Notes under the pieces: model-generated
Database searches by the model: none
What the model was told of the DNA's origin: nothing
The model's input: only the letters and a program-made list of their open reading frames with translations
Position numbers and translations under genes: made by a program
DNA from: Salinispora tropica CNB-440
Lineage (GTDB): Bacteria; Actinomycetota; Actinomycetes; Mycobacteriales; Micromonosporaceae
Assembly (NCBI RefSeq): GCF_000016425.1
Contig: NC_009380.1
Location: forward strand, 2,360,144 to 2,424,143
Direction: 5' to 3'
DNA: 64,000 nt
Shown here: positions 45,510 through 54,704 of the stretch, piece after piece
How positions within the stretch are numbered: position 1 is the stretch's first letter
Layout: each line of letters opens with the position of its first letter

Positions 45510-46397
45510 TCACACCAGTGCGCTGACGATGGTGGTCGCCCGAGTCTCGTGCTGGGCGTAGGCATCGGGGAAGGCCGAGACCTGGACCGACTGGGCTGCC
45601 CAGGCGACGCTCATTCCCTGCCAGCCCGGGACCTGAAGAAGCGCCTGGTAGAACGCCTCGGCGGCGTAGGTCGGAGTCATCAACTCGGCGATGCTGCCCC
45701 AGCCGGTGCTCGAGCGTTGCTGGAACAGGCCGACCGAGTCGTGGTCCCAGCCGACTGCCTCGTGCGGGTAGTTCTGTGATTCCGGCACGCCGGCGTTGGC
45801 GTAGTTGAGCAGAGTGCTCTCCTGCATGGCGGTGGCGATGGCAACGACCAAACCGCGATGCGGGATGTTCATGTCGGTCCCAACATCGACAATAGTCTTT
45901 GCGTTGTCCATCTGGGTCTGGGTCAGCCCGGCGACCGGTTGGGGCGGTGCCGGTTGGCTGGATGTGGGCTCCTGCTCCGTCTCGGCTGGGCTGGCGGATT
46001 CGGCGGGGCTGGCGGTTTCGGTTGGGCTGGCGGTTTCGGTTGGGCTGGCGGTTTCGGTCGGACTCGGGCTCGTCGAGGTGGGAGTGGTGTCATGCCGGAG
46101 GAAGGAACGTGAGGCGCGTTCGGCGGCGTCTACGCGTTCCGCTGCCGCCTCGGCGGCCGGGGCCTGCTCCGGTTGTTCGGCAGTCTGCCGTGTCCCGGCG
46201 TAGGCAGCCGCGCCGAGGCAGCAGGTGAGACCGGTGGCGAGAGCTACTCGAGCCGGGGTCGACGCCAGTAGTGCGCGTAGCCCGCGGTTGGGGGCGCGGA
46301 GGGGTGAGGTCGTCCGTTCGGTGGAGGTCTCGTCGGTGGACCCGGTGGCCGGGCCGTGCGGGTTCGTCTTCTGGTTGAAGGTGTCGTCGGGGTGCAT
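45510..46397 (-). CDS. Membrane-anchored lysozyme-like wall protein
   Basis: A 295-residue protein. A polar N-terminus of about 45 residues is followed by a membrane helix (ARVALATGLTCCLGAAAYAG), a Ser/Thr/Pro/Glu linker with repeated TETASP units (about 110-150), and a C-terminal domain (about 160-295) with VAIATAMQESTLLNY, WDHDSVGLFQQRSSTGWGS and a Tyr/Trp-rich end. That domain resembles lysozyme-like or transglycosylase domains of actinomycete wall proteins, with the Glu in MQEST as the likely catalytic residue. It probably acts outside the membrane on peptidoglycan. Confidence 0.72.
   Translation of the reverse strand: MHPDDTFNQKTNPHGPATGSTDETSTERTTSPLRAPNRGLRALLASTPARVALATGLTCCLGAAAYAGTRQTAEQPEQAPAAEAAAERVDAAERASRSFLRHDTTPTSTSPSPTETASPTETASPTETASPAESASPAETEQEPTSSQPAPPQPVAGLTQTQMDNAKTIVDVGTDMNIPHRGLVVAIATAMQESTLLNYANAGVPESQNYPHEAVGWDHDSVGLFQQRSSTGWGSIAELMTPTYAAEAFYQALLQVPGWQGMSVAWAAQSVQVSAFPDAYAQHETRATTIVSALV
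45988..46059. repeat. 18-bp tandem repeat inside the wall-protein gene
   Basis: About four copies of GGGCTGGCGGTTTCGGTT (plus strand); the first is divergent and the last has one change. They encode the TETASP repeats of the linker. Confidence 0.8.
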
Positions 46398-46703
46398 CCG
46401 CCGAGGCTAGAAAGCGGATCGCCCACTGCCATCGGTCCGATTAGTGGGGTGCGTCACTATTTGTGGCAAAGTTCGGATGGGGTGGATGAGGTCTCGGGAA
46501 ACCTCTCAAACCTCGGCTGTCTCTTATTTCGTAAATGGGATTGCAAGTAAGCGCGAAAAGCCGCAAGTTTCCGATCTTGCCGAGGGGTGAGTCTGAGTAC
46601 GGGCTCTTCCTCCGAACGGCTGACCACCCATCATGTGAGCGGCTATTCATGGGGTCGGTCGGTGTGATGATCTGTGACGGTGTCTGGCTCGCCGTGAGCT
46701 GTC
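46398..46703. other. AT-richer intergenic region
   Basis: About 300 bp between the wall-protein start and the stop of the OsmC-like gene. It contains AT-rich stretches (for example CTTATTTCGTAAATGGG near 46522-46540), likely the promoter of the wall-protein gene. No gene or known RNA motif was found. Confidence 0.4.
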
Positions 46704-47132
46704 TCAGTGTCGGCCGTTGTCGGTCAGCGCCACCGTCAGGTGATGCCGGCTCGCATCCTCGGTGGAGAAGGGCCAGAGTCGGTCAGCGTGCTCCACCAGG
46801 TCAGCCAGTTGTTGGCGGGTCAGTCCGGCCGACGAGATGGAGGCGCTCACGTCGGCGCGGTAGCGGCCGTCGTCGTCGCGGCCGAGCTTCGCCTCGGCCC
46901 GTACCTGGACCGTGTGTGCCTCGTCAGTGATCTCGCCGGCCGCCTCCACCGCGGCGTGATGTAGGCATGAGGCGAAGGCGGCGGCGAGCAACTGCGACGG
47001 GCTCAGCCCGGTGCAGTGCGGAGCCAGTGGGGATGCCAGGGCGGTGGAAAGCCCACCATCCTCGGTTCGGACGTGCCCGCCCTCCGCCGTCGCGGTGGCC
47101 GTCTCGTTCAGCCAGGAGCTGTGCTGCGACAT
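46704..47132 (-). CDS. OsmC/Ohr family protein lacking the second cysteine
   Basis: A 142-residue OsmC-fold protein (Ohr-like start with EGGHVRTEDGGLSTALASP). The first redox Cys is present in LLAAAFASCLHHAAVE near residue 57. The second, usually in HxxCPYS, is replaced by DRLWPFST, so the usual disulfide cannot form. It may reduce organic hydroperoxides by a one-Cys route, or do something else. GGGAGG is 6-7 nt before the ATG. Confidence 0.85.
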   Translation of the reverse strand: MSQHSSWLNETATATAEGGHVRTEDGGLSTALASPLAPHCTGLSPSQLLAAAFASCLHHAAVEAAGEITDEAHTVQVRAEAKLGRDDDGRYRADVSASISSAGLTRQQLADLVEHADRLWPFSTEDASRHHLTVALTDNGRH

Positions 47133-47324
47133 CGCGTTCCTCCCGTCACTCGCCCCGGGCTACCCGGCGTTCGGCCGGCGAAACCGTGTTCTGGTCCGGA
47201 AGAAGCAGATAGCAGCGGCCAGGCCAGCTCGACCGTCGTTTCGGTTCGGCCTTCCGGGAACGTCCGAGTAGCCTGCACAGCGGGGGCACAGGAACCGCAC
47301 AACCGCCCCACAGCGGGGGCATCC

Positions 47325-48083
47325 ATGATGAGGACCATGATGACCAACGAGCAGGTGGCACCGGCCCGGGTCGACCTCCGCCGTCCCGATGGCCAGCCCG
47401 TGCGTGTTCTGGTCGTCGACGACGAATCCACTCTGGCCGACCTGCTGTCGATGGCCCTGCGCTACGAGGGTTGGCAGGTGCGTACGGCCGGCAACGGGAT
47501 GGCGGCGTTGAGCGCGGCCCGCCAATTCCAGCCGGACGCGGTGGTGCTCGACGTGATGCTGCCCGACCTGGACGGCTTCGCGGTGCTGCGTCGCCTGCGC
47601 GAGGTGGCTCCGACCGTGCCGGTGCTCTTTCTGACCGCACGGGACGCGGTCGAGGACCGGGTCGCCGGGTTGACCGTCGGCGGCGATGACTATGTGACCA
47701 AGCCGTTCAGCCTGGAGGAGGTGATCGCCCGCCTGCGGGCGCTGCTGCGCCGCTCCGGCTTCGCGGTCACCGCCCGGCAGGAGGCGGTTCTCACCGTCGG
47801 TGACCTTTCCCTCGACGAGGACAGCCACGAGGTGAGTCGGGACGGTCAGTTGATCAACCTTACCGCCACCGAGTTCGAGTTGCTGCGCTATCTCATGCGC
47901 AACCCACGCCGGGTGCTCAGCAAGGCACAGATCCTGGACCGGGTCTGGAACTACGACTTCGGGGGTCAGGCCAACGTGGTCGAGCTGTACATCTCCTACC
48001 TGCGCAAGAAAATCGACGTCGGCCGCGCCCCGATGATCCACACTCTGCGCGGGGCGGGCTACGTTCTCAAGCCCGCCGAGTGA
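47325..48083 (+). CDS. OmpR-family response regulator
   Basis: A 252-residue regulator. The receiver domain (about 25-140) has VLVVDDE, the phosphorylated Asp in AVVLDVMLPDLDGF, FLTAR and VTKPFSLEE. The winged-helix domain (about 155-250) has FELLRYLMRNPRRVLSKAQILDRVW and VVELYISYLRKKID. It resembles mycobacterial TcrA/MprA/TrcR regulators. The start is uncertain among four nearby ATGs (47325-47340); the first has GGGGG 5 nt before it. The kinase gene follows by 4 bp. Confidence 0.92.
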   Translation: MMRTMMTNEQVAPARVDLRRPDGQPVRVLVVDDESTLADLLSMALRYEGWQVRTAGNGMAALSAARQFQPDAVVLDVMLPDLDGFAVLRRLREVAPTVPVLFLTARDAVEDRVAGLTVGGDDYVTKPFSLEEVIARLRALLRRSGFAVTARQEAVLTVGDLSLDEDSHEVSRDGQLINLTATEFELLRYLMRNPRRVLSKAQILDRVWNYDFGGQANVVELYISYLRKKIDVGRAPMIHTLRGAGYVLKPAE

Positions 48084-48087
48084 CCTT

Positions 48088-49539
48088 GTGAGTTGGCGGC
48101 GGTGGCTGGCCGGTTGGTCGCTCTGGACCCGGCTGGTGGTCATCCTGGTTACCCTGCTGGCTGTGGTCAGTCTGGGCATCGGCGGCATCACCACCGTCGC
48201 CTTGCGGGACTTCCTGACCGATCGGATCGACCGGCAGCTCAGGCTTGACGCAGGACCCCGCAGCTTCGTCCCGCCTCCGCCTCGTCCCACCCAAGACGAC
48301 CTGCAAGTCTCGCGTGGCATGGAAGTGGGCTCAGTCGTCGCGCAGCTGCGCGACGGCCAGGTGGTCAAGGCCCGAGTCCAGAACGAGGCCCGGGAGGGCG
48401 GGGAGAGGATCGCACCCGAGAAGGTGGCGGCGCTGGGCAGCCTGGTGCCCAATACCGGCCCGCACACCGTGGACCTGGGTGATCTGGGGGAGTACCGCGC
48501 CATCGCCCGGCAGTGGCGTGACGGCGAGGTGACCGCGTTCGCCCTGCCCCTCACCGAGGTGCAGGAAACGGTGATGCGACTGGTCGTCGCGCAGGCCGGT
48601 GTCGCCGGCGCCGGGCTCGTCGTCGCTGGTGCGACCGGCGCGCTCCTGGTCCGGCGCACTCTGCGCCCGCTACGGCGGGTCGCCGCCACCGCCACCCGGG
48701 TCAGCGAGCTCCCGTTGGACCGGGGTGAGGTGACGCTGCCGGTGCGGGTGCCGGGCGCTGATACCGACACCCGGACCGAGGTGGGCCAGGTTGGTTCCGC
48801 GCTCAACCGGATGCTCGGGCACGTCGCCGCCGCGCTCGCTGCGCGGCAGGCCAGCGAGACGCGGGTACGTCAGTTCGTCGCCGACGCGAGTCACGAGCTG
48901 CGTACCCCGCTGGCGGCGATCCGAGGATACGCGGAGGTGGCCCGGCGAGGCCGGAACCAGGTACCGCCCGACGTGGCGCACGCCCTGCGCCGCGTCGAGT
49001 CCGAGAGCACCCGGATGACCGGCCTGGTGGAGGATCTGCTGCTCCTCGCCCGGCTCGACTCGGGTCGCCCGCTCGCCGTCGCGCCGGTGGACCTCTCCGC
49101 GCTGGTCGTGGACGCGGTCAGTGATGCGCACGTGGCCGGGCCCGAGCACCGTTGGCAACTCGATCTGCCCGAGCAGCAGATCGCCGTGCCCGGTGACGCG
49201 GCCCGGCTGCACCAGGTGGTGGCCAACCTTCTGACCAACGCCCGGGTGCACACCCCCGCCGGTACCACCGTCACCACCAACCTCGCTGTCGAGTCCGACG
49301 CCGCGGTGCTCCGGGTCGCCGACGACGGCCCGGGCATCCCGGTTGAGCTGCAACCAGAGGTCTTCGAGCGCTTCGCGCGGGCGGACAGCTCGCGGTCGCG
49401 GTCGCAGGGCAGCACCGGGCTGGGGCTCGCCATCGTCGCCGCGGTGGTGGACGCCCACCACGGCACGGTGTCGGTGCGCAGCCGGCCCGGTCGTACCGTG
49501 TTCACCGTACGGCTGCCGAATTCCACAGCGGAGACATAG
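48088..49539 (+). CDS. Sensor histidine kinase
   Basis: A 483-residue kinase. Two membrane helices (about 12-40 and 160-185) flank a periplasmic domain of about 115 residues. They are followed by HAMP, HisKA with DASHELRTPLAAIRGYAE and an HATPase domain with NLLTNARVHTPAG, DDGPGIP and STGLGLAI. GTG start 4 bp after the response-regulator stop. The stimulus is unknown; the downstream glycan genes, 45 bp away, may be targets or part of the same transcript. Confidence 0.92.
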   Translation: MSWRRWLAGWSLWTRLVVILVTLLAVVSLGIGGITTVALRDFLTDRIDRQLRLDAGPRSFVPPPPRPTQDDLQVSRGMEVGSVVAQLRDGQVVKARVQNEAREGGERIAPEKVAALGSLVPNTGPHTVDLGDLGEYRAIARQWRDGEVTAFALPLTEVQETVMRLVVAQAGVAGAGLVVAGATGALLVRRTLRPLRRVAATATRVSELPLDRGEVTLPVRVPGADTDTRTEVGQVGSALNRMLGHVAAALAARQASETRVRQFVADASHELRTPLAAIRGYAEVARRGRNQVPPDVAHALRRVESESTRMTGLVEDLLLLARLDSGRPLAVAPVDLSALVVDAVSDAHVAGPEHRWQLDLPEQQIAVPGDAARLHQVVANLLTNARVHTPAGTTVTTNLAVESDAAVLRVADDGPGIPVELQPEVFERFARADSSRSRSQGSTGLGLAIVAAVVDAHHGTVSVRSRPGRTVFTVRLPNSTAET

Positions 49540-49584
49540 CGGACCCATGGGGGCCGTGCAGCCCTGCCGGCCAGGCTTCCCACC

Positions 49585-51744
49585 ATGGACAGAACCGAGA
49601 CAACCTACGGGCCCCAGGCGGCCGCCCCGGCGACGAGCGTCACTTCGACGTCGCCGGCAGAGTCGGAGGCAGAGCCGACCTCCACGCCGCGTCGGTCGGC
49701 CCGTTGGGCCCGCCTCTGCCTCGGTGGGCTCCTGCTCGCCACCGCTTGGCTCTACCTGTGGGGGCTCGACGTCTCCGGTTGGGCGAACGCCTACTACTCG
49801 GCGGCGGCGCAGGCCGGCGCAGAGAACTGGACCGCCCTCTTCTACGGCTCGTCGGATGCCGCCAACTCCATCACCGTTGACAAGACACCCGCCGCGCTGT
49901 GGCTGATGGCGCTCTCGGTGCGGCTGTTCGGCCTGAACAGCTGGGCGGTGCTGCTGCCGCAGGCGCTGTGCGGGGTGGCCGCGGTCGCGGTGCTCTATGC
50001 CACGGTACGGCGCTGGTATGGCCCGGCAGCAGGGTTGATCGCCGGCGCGGTCCTCGCCGTCACGCCGGTGGCCACGCTGATGTTCCGGTTCAACAACCCG
50101 GACGCGCTGTTGGTGCTGCTTCTGGTCGGCGCCGCCTACGCCACCGTACGAGCGATCGAGACGGCTGCCACCCGTTGGCTCGTACTCGCCGGGGTGCTGG
50201 TCGGGCTCGGCTTCCTCACGAAGATGCTGCAGGCGTTCCTGGTGGTACCAGTGCTCGCCGGCGTCTACCTGCTGGCCGCGCCGACCGGGCTCGGCCGGCG
50301 GATTCGTCAGACCCTGCTGGCCGGCCTCGCGGTCGTGCTGTCGGCGGGGTGGTGGGTGGCCATCGTCGAATTGGTCCCTGCCAGCGCTCGCCCGTACGTC
50401 GGCGGCTCGCAGACCAACAGTGTCCTCGAGTTGACCCTTGGCTACAACGGTCTCGGCCGCATCACCGGCCGCGAGGTGGGCAGCGTGGGGCAGTCCGGTG
50501 GAGGGAGGTTCGGTGACGGGACCGGACTGCTGCGCATGTTCGACGACCGGGTCGGCGGGCAGATCGCCTGGCTGTTGCCAGCCGCGCTGATTCTCCTTGT
50601 GGTCGGCCTGCTGATGGCCGGCCGGGCTCCGCGTACCGACCGGACCCGCGCCGGGCTGCTGCTCTGGGGCGGCTGGCTGCTGGTTACCGGCGCGATCTTC
50701 AGTTTCATGTCCGGGATCTTCCACGAGTACTACACCGTGGCCCTGGCACCGGCGGTTGGTGCCCTGGTCGGGATCGGTGTCACGCTGCTGTGGCGGGTGC
50801 GAGCCGCTCCGCGCGGCGCTGTCTGGCGTCGGCTGCCGTACGCCGCCACCGCGGTTCTGGCCGGGACGCTGGCTGTCACCGTGGGATGGTCCTGGCTCCT
50901 GCTGGGCCGTAGCCCTGACTGGTATCCGTGGTTGCGTACCACGATCTTGGTGGGTGGCATCGTGGCGGCGGCGTTGCTGGTGCTTTCTCCTCGGCTACCC
51001 CGGTCAGTTGGGGCGGCGGGTGTCGCGCTGGGCGCCGCGGCGGCCCTCGCCGGGCCGGTGGCGTACTCGGTGCACGCCTCCGCTACGGCGCACAACGGTG
51101 GGGTTCCCACCGCGGGCCCGGCGTTGGCTGGCGATGTCGGCACCAGGTCTGGTGGCGCCGGGGACGGGCCCGGCGCCCCCGGTGGCGGTCAGCCTCCCGG
51201 TGCCGGGCAGTTGCCGCAGAGGCCGGATCGGCAACCCGGCACGGCGGCCGACGGCCGCCAGCAGGGTGGGTCGGGTCAGCCGGGTGGGTCGGGTCAGCCG
51301 GGTGGGTCGGGTCAGCCGGGTGGGTCGGGTCAGCTCGGCCAGCCGGTCGGCGACGGCGGGCGCGGCGACGGCGGGCTGTTGGGTGCCCGCGTTCCCAGTG
51401 CGCAACTGCGCGAGCTACTCGAGCTCGACAGCGACAGGTACACCTGGGTGGCGGCCACGGTGGGTGCGAACAACGCCGCCGGCTACCAGCTGGCCACCGG
51501 TGATCCGGTGATGCCCGTGGGCGGGTTCAACGGCACCGACCCCTCCCCGACCGTCGCCGAGTTCCAGCGCTATGTCGCTGACGGAAGGATCCACTGGTTC
51601 ATCGGTGGAGGTGGCTTCCGGGGTGCCAACGGTGGCAGCTCCGCCTCCTCCGAGATCGCCGCCTGGGTGGCGCAGACGTTCGAGGCGCGAACCGTGGACG
51701 GAGTCACGATCTATGACCTGAGCAACGGGGGGGCCAACGCATGA
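49585..51744 (+). CDS. GT39-type membrane glycosyltransferase (ArnT/PMT-like)
   Basis: A 719-residue protein. The N-terminal 38 residues are polar. About 11-12 membrane helices follow. The first periplasmic loop has the acidic region NSITVDKTPAALWLMAL, where the Asp is the likely catalytic base of GT-C enzymes that use polyprenyl-phosphate sugars. A Gly/Gln-rich linker (about 525-590) holds four GGSGQP repeats. A small soluble C-terminal domain (about 597-719, ending VDGVTIYDLS) lies outside the membrane. No ribosome site is seen before the ATG. It overlaps the GT2 gene as ATGA. Confidence 0.87.
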   Translation: MDRTETTYGPQAAAPATSVTSTSPAESEAEPTSTPRRSARWARLCLGGLLLATAWLYLWGLDVSGWANAYYSAAAQAGAENWTALFYGSSDAANSITVDKTPAALWLMALSVRLFGLNSWAVLLPQALCGVAAVAVLYATVRRWYGPAAGLIAGAVLAVTPVATLMFRFNNPDALLVLLLVGAAYATVRAIETAATRWLVLAGVLVGLGFLTKMLQAFLVVPVLAGVYLLAAPTGLGRRIRQTLLAGLAVVLSAGWWVAIVELVPASARPYVGGSQTNSVLELTLGYNGLGRITGREVGSVGQSGGGRFGDGTGLLRMFDDRVGGQIAWLLPAALILLVVGLLMAGRAPRTDRTRAGLLLWGGWLLVTGAIFSFMSGIFHEYYTVALAPAVGALVGIGVTLLWRVRAAPRGAVWRRLPYAATAVLAGTLAVTVGWSWLLLGRSPDWYPWLRTTILVGGIVAAALLVLSPRLPRSVGAAGVALGAAAALAGPVAYSVHASATAHNGGVPTAGPALAGDVGTRSGGAGDGPGAPGGGQPPGAGQLPQRPDRQPGTAADGRQQGGSGQPGGSGQPGGSGQPGGSGQLGQPVGDGGRGDGGLLGARVPSAQLRELLELDSDRYTWVAATVGANNAAGYQLATGDPVMPVGGFNGTDPSPTVAEFQRYVADGRIHWFIGGGGFRGANGGSSASSEIAAWVAQTFEARTVDGVTIYDLSNGGANA
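51264..51335 (+). repeat. 18-bp tandem repeat, four copies, in the GT39 gene
   Basis: GGGTGGGTCGGGTCAGCC occurs at 51264, 51282, 51300 and 51318; the last copy is altered at its end. It encodes GGSGQP repeats and may vary in copy number between strains. Confidence 0.88.
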
Positions 51745-52973
51745 TCGACACTACGGAGGCCCGGGCTGCCGGGTGGAGCCCGTCTGCCGGTCAGGCACCC
51801 GTCCTGGACGTGGTGATTCCCGTCTACAACGAGGAGACCGACCTCGGACCGTGCGTGCGGCGGCTGCACACGCATCTACGCGAGCACGTCCCGTACCCGT
51901 TCCGGATCACGATCGCGGACAACGCCAGCGTCGACGGCACGCTGGACGTGGCCCGCTCACTCGCCACCGACCTGGCCGGCGTCGAGGTGCTGCATCTGGA
52001 GGCCAAAGGGCGTGGGCGGGCACTGCGGGCCGCCTGGTCGGCCTCACCTGCCCCGGTGCTCGTCTATATGGACGTGGACTTGTCCACCGATCTGGCAGCG
52101 TTGCTACCACTGGTCGCGCCGCTCATCTCCGGCCACTCGGACCTGGCCATCGGCACTCGGCTTGCTCGTGCCTCGCGGGTGGTCCGGGGCGCGAAGCGGG
52201 AGGTGATTTCGCGGGGGTACAACCTGTTGTTACGGGGTGCCCTCGCCGCTCGGTTCTCCGACGCCCAGTGCGGCTTCAAGGCGATCCGAGCAGACGTGGC
52301 GGCCCGGCTACTGCCGCTGGTGCGAGACACCGGGTGGTTCTTCGACACCGAGTTGTTGGTGCTCGCCCAGCGGGCCGGCCTGCGGATCCACGAGGTACCG
52401 GTGGACTGGGTGGATGATCCGGACAGTCGGGTGGACGTGCTGGCCACCGCCCTGGCCGACCTGCGTGGCATCGGCCGCCTCGGGCGGGCTCTGGTGACCG
52501 GCTCGCTGCCGCTGCGGCAACTGCGCGAGCAGGTCGGACGCGCCCCACTGGTGCCGCCGCCGGCCCGGGTGCCGGCGGGGCTGCCGCGACAGCTGGCCCG
52601 GTTCGCCGTGGTCGGGGTGGCCAGTACGGTGGCCTACCTGCTGTTGTACGTCTCCGTCCGGGGGGTCCTCGGCGCCCAGCCAGCAAACCTGCTGGCGCTG
52701 CTGATCACCGCGGTTGCCAACACGGCGGCGAACCGGCGACTGACCTTCGGGGTCACCGGCCGGCGGCACGCCGGTCGCCACCACCTGCAAGGCCTGGTGG
52801 CCTTCGGGCTTGGTCTTGCGCTGACCAGCGGCTCGCTCGCGCTGCTGCACGCCGTGGTGGTGGCTCCGGCGCGGGTGGTGGAGCTGGTGGTGCTGGTTGC
52901 GGCGAACCTGGCCGCCACGGTGTTGCGGTTCGTGCTACTCCGCTACGCCATGCACCACCGACGGGGCGGGTGA
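51741..52973 (+). CDS. GT2 polyprenyl-phosphate glycosyltransferase fused to a GtrA domain
   Basis: A 410-residue protein. The GT2 domain (about 20-260) has LDVVIPVYNEETDL, the DxD site in YMDVDLSTD and QCGFKAI. The GtrA-like domain (about 280-405) has four membrane helices (QLARFAVVGVASTVAYLLLY and onward). It probably loads a sugar onto polyprenyl phosphate and helps flip it, supplying the GT39 enzyme encoded just upstream (4-bp ATGA overlap). Confidence 0.9.
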   Translation: MIDTTEARAAGWSPSAGQAPVLDVVIPVYNEETDLGPCVRRLHTHLREHVPYPFRITIADNASVDGTLDVARSLATDLAGVEVLHLEAKGRGRALRAAWSASPAPVLVYMDVDLSTDLAALLPLVAPLISGHSDLAIGTRLARASRVVRGAKREVISRGYNLLLRGALAARFSDAQCGFKAIRADVAARLLPLVRDTGWFFDTELLVLAQRAGLRIHEVPVDWVDDPDSRVDVLATALADLRGIGRLGRALVTGSLPLRQLREQVGRAPLVPPPARVPAGLPRQLARFAVVGVASTVAYLLLYVSVRGVLGAQPANLLALLITAVANTAANRRLTFGVTGRRHAGRHHLQGLVAFGLGLALTSGSLALLHAVVVAPARVVELVVLVAANLAATVLRFVLLRYAMHHRRGG

Positions 52974-53136
52974 TCAGGAGGTCGGAACGTCACCGATGGG
53001 AACAATGGTGTGGTTATCACCCGCATTGCGGCCAACATGCGCGTACTGTGTCCGAATACATCCCGAGCGTATTGGACAAACCCTCCCCGGTGGGCCGGTT
53101 CGGTGTGCCGAGGGTCGAGATCGGAAGGAGTGGCCG

Positions 53137-53286
53137 GTGGATCATCTGGCCTACCTGGACGCGGGATCGGGCAGCCTGATCGTGCAGGCGGTGGTTGGCG
53201 GGATAGCTGGTGTCGCGGTGGCCGGCAAGCTCTACTGGCGACGCTTGGTGGACCGGTTCCGCAAGCAGCCCACCGACCGGCACTGA
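53137..53286 (+). CDS. 49-residue conserved small membrane protein
   Basis: GTG start with AAGGAG 6 nt upstream. The protein reads DHLAYLDAGSGSLIVQAVVGG at the start, one membrane helix (IVQAVVGGIAGVAVAGKLYW) and a basic C-terminus (RRLVDRFRKQ). The YLDPGSGSLxxQ...KxYWRRL layout recurs in small proteins beside surface polysaccharide genes in many bacteria. It lies 5 bp before the methyltransferase gene, inside the envelope module. The function is unknown. Confidence 0.78.
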   Translation: MDHLAYLDAGSGSLIVQAVVGGIAGVAVAGKLYWRRLVDRFRKQPTDRH

Positions 53287-53291
53287 CCGGC

Positions 53292-54704
53292 ATGACATCT
53301 GCGTATCCCGACCTGCGGGCTGAGCCGGCGTCCTTCCGGGACCCCGCGAACCGGGTCTTCCACCGCGGCGACGACGTGCTGCGTGGGTTGGACGAGCGGG
53401 CTGCCGCCGAGTGGCGGGCCCTCGCCCGCAGTGACTTCTTCGCGGCGCTGCTCGCCGAAGGTAAGGTCTGCGACACCGTCGAGACCAGCCCGGCGCCGCC
53501 GGGTTGGGCCGTGGTGCTCCGGCACGAACGCATCCCATTCGTCTCCCACCCGTACGAATGGTCCCACGCCATGCTGCGTGATGCCGCCCTGCTGCACCTG
53601 GACATCCTCCAGGCGGCCCTGGAGGGGGGCTTCACCACCAAGGACGGCTCGGCATACAACCTGCAGTGGCGCGGCGTGGAGCCGGTCTTCATCGACATCG
53701 GCTCGTTCACCCCGGTCCGGGACGGCGAACCCTGGGCCGGCTACCGCCAGTTCTGTCAGACCCTGCTCTACCCGCTCCTCCTCGGCGCCCACCTGGGGCT
53801 GGACTTTCAGCCGCTGCTGCGGGCCCAGGTCGACGGCGTCGAGGCGGACCAGATTCGCCGTCTGTTCACCGGCCGTCGCCGGTTCCGCCCCGGCGTGCTC
53901 ACCCACGTCCACCTGCACGACGCGATGCAGCGCCGCAACGCCCGATCCAGCACCGCCGAGGTCCGCAGCCAGCTGCGCGACGCCGGCTACTCCCGTGACC
54001 TCGCCGTCGCCACGGTACGCGGTCTGCAACGCCTGGTCCGCCGGCTGGACCGGCCGTCGCCCGCCAGCCACTGGATCGACTACCAGCGCACCTGTGGCTA
54101 CACGGCCGAGGACCGGGCCGCCAAGGAGCGCTTCGTCGCCGCTTCGTTGACCGCCGGGCCCCCGATCCGGCTGGCCCTCGACCTCGGGGCCAACGACGGC
54201 CGGTACGCCCGTTTGGCCGCGCGTCATGCCGAGCACGTTGTCGCCGTCGAACAGGACCCCGGGGTGGTTGACCGGTTCTATCGGGAGCTGCGGACCGAGG
54301 GGGAGCAGCGGATCCTGCCGCTGGTGATGGATCTGGCCGACCCGTCGCCCGGCGGCGGCTGGCGGGGGGTCGAGCGGGCCTCCTTCGGCGATCGGGCGCG
54401 GGCTGATGTCGTGCTCGCCCTTGCGGTGGTCCACCACCTCGCGGTGGGGCGTAACGTCCCGTTGCCGGAGGTGGTCGGGTGGCTGGCCGGTTTCGGTCGG
54501 CCGGGCACCCGGCTGGTGGTGGAGTTCGTGCACCCGGAGGATCCGATGGCCCGTCGGCTGTTGGCCAACAAGCCCGAGAACATGTTCCCCCGTTACCGCC
54601 GGGACGAGTTCGAGCGACTGCTCGCTGCCCACGGCCACCTCGAGGAACGCCTCCACCTGCCGTCGGGTAGTCGGACGTTGTACCGGGTGGTCCTGAGTGG
54701 CTGA
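53292..54704 (+). CDS. SAM-dependent methyltransferase with a kinase-like N-terminal region
   Basis: A 470-residue protein. The N-terminal 260 residues include SHPYEWSHAMLRDAALLHLDILQAAL and GVEPVFIDIGSFTP, features seen in NodS/NoeA-like surface-glycan methyltransferases. The C-terminal Rossmann domain (about 290-465) has the SAM motif LALDLGANDGRYARLA. The substrate is probably a sugar in the glycan made by the neighbours. Its stop overlaps the sulfatase-like gene start by 8 bp. Confidence 0.82.
   Translation: MTSAYPDLRAEPASFRDPANRVFHRGDDVLRGLDERAAAEWRALARSDFFAALLAEGKVCDTVETSPAPPGWAVVLRHERIPFVSHPYEWSHAMLRDAALLHLDILQAALEGGFTTKDGSAYNLQWRGVEPVFIDIGSFTPVRDGEPWAGYRQFCQTLLYPLLLGAHLGLDFQPLLRAQVDGVEADQIRRLFTGRRRFRPGVLTHVHLHDAMQRRNARSSTAEVRSQLRDAGYSRDLAVATVRGLQRLVRRLDRPSPASHWIDYQRTCGYTAEDRAAKERFVAASLTAGPPIRLALDLGANDGRYARLAARHAEHVVAVEQDPGVVDRFYRELRTEGEQRILPLVMDLADPSPGGGWRGVERASFGDRARADVVLALAVVHHLAVGRNVPLPEVVGWLAGFGRPGTRLVVEFVHPEDPMARRLLANKPENMFPRYRRDEFERLLAAHGHLEERLHLPSGSRTLYRVVLSG

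Noticed and set aside
45988..46059. Short tandem repeats considered as a CRISPR-like array
   Set aside because: Units are contiguous without spacers and encode an in-frame protein linker; no cas genes are present.
46398..46703. Leader of the wall-protein gene considered as a ydaO riboswitch
   Set aside because: Wall hydrolase genes are common ydaO targets, but reading the minus strand gave no match to the conserved core.
48670..50724. A 684-codon open frame on the minus strand opposite the histidine kinase and GT39 genes
   Set aside because: It is the antisense of two well-supported genes; such frames are common in high-GC DNA, and its composition (His/Arg/Gln-rich) matches no domain.
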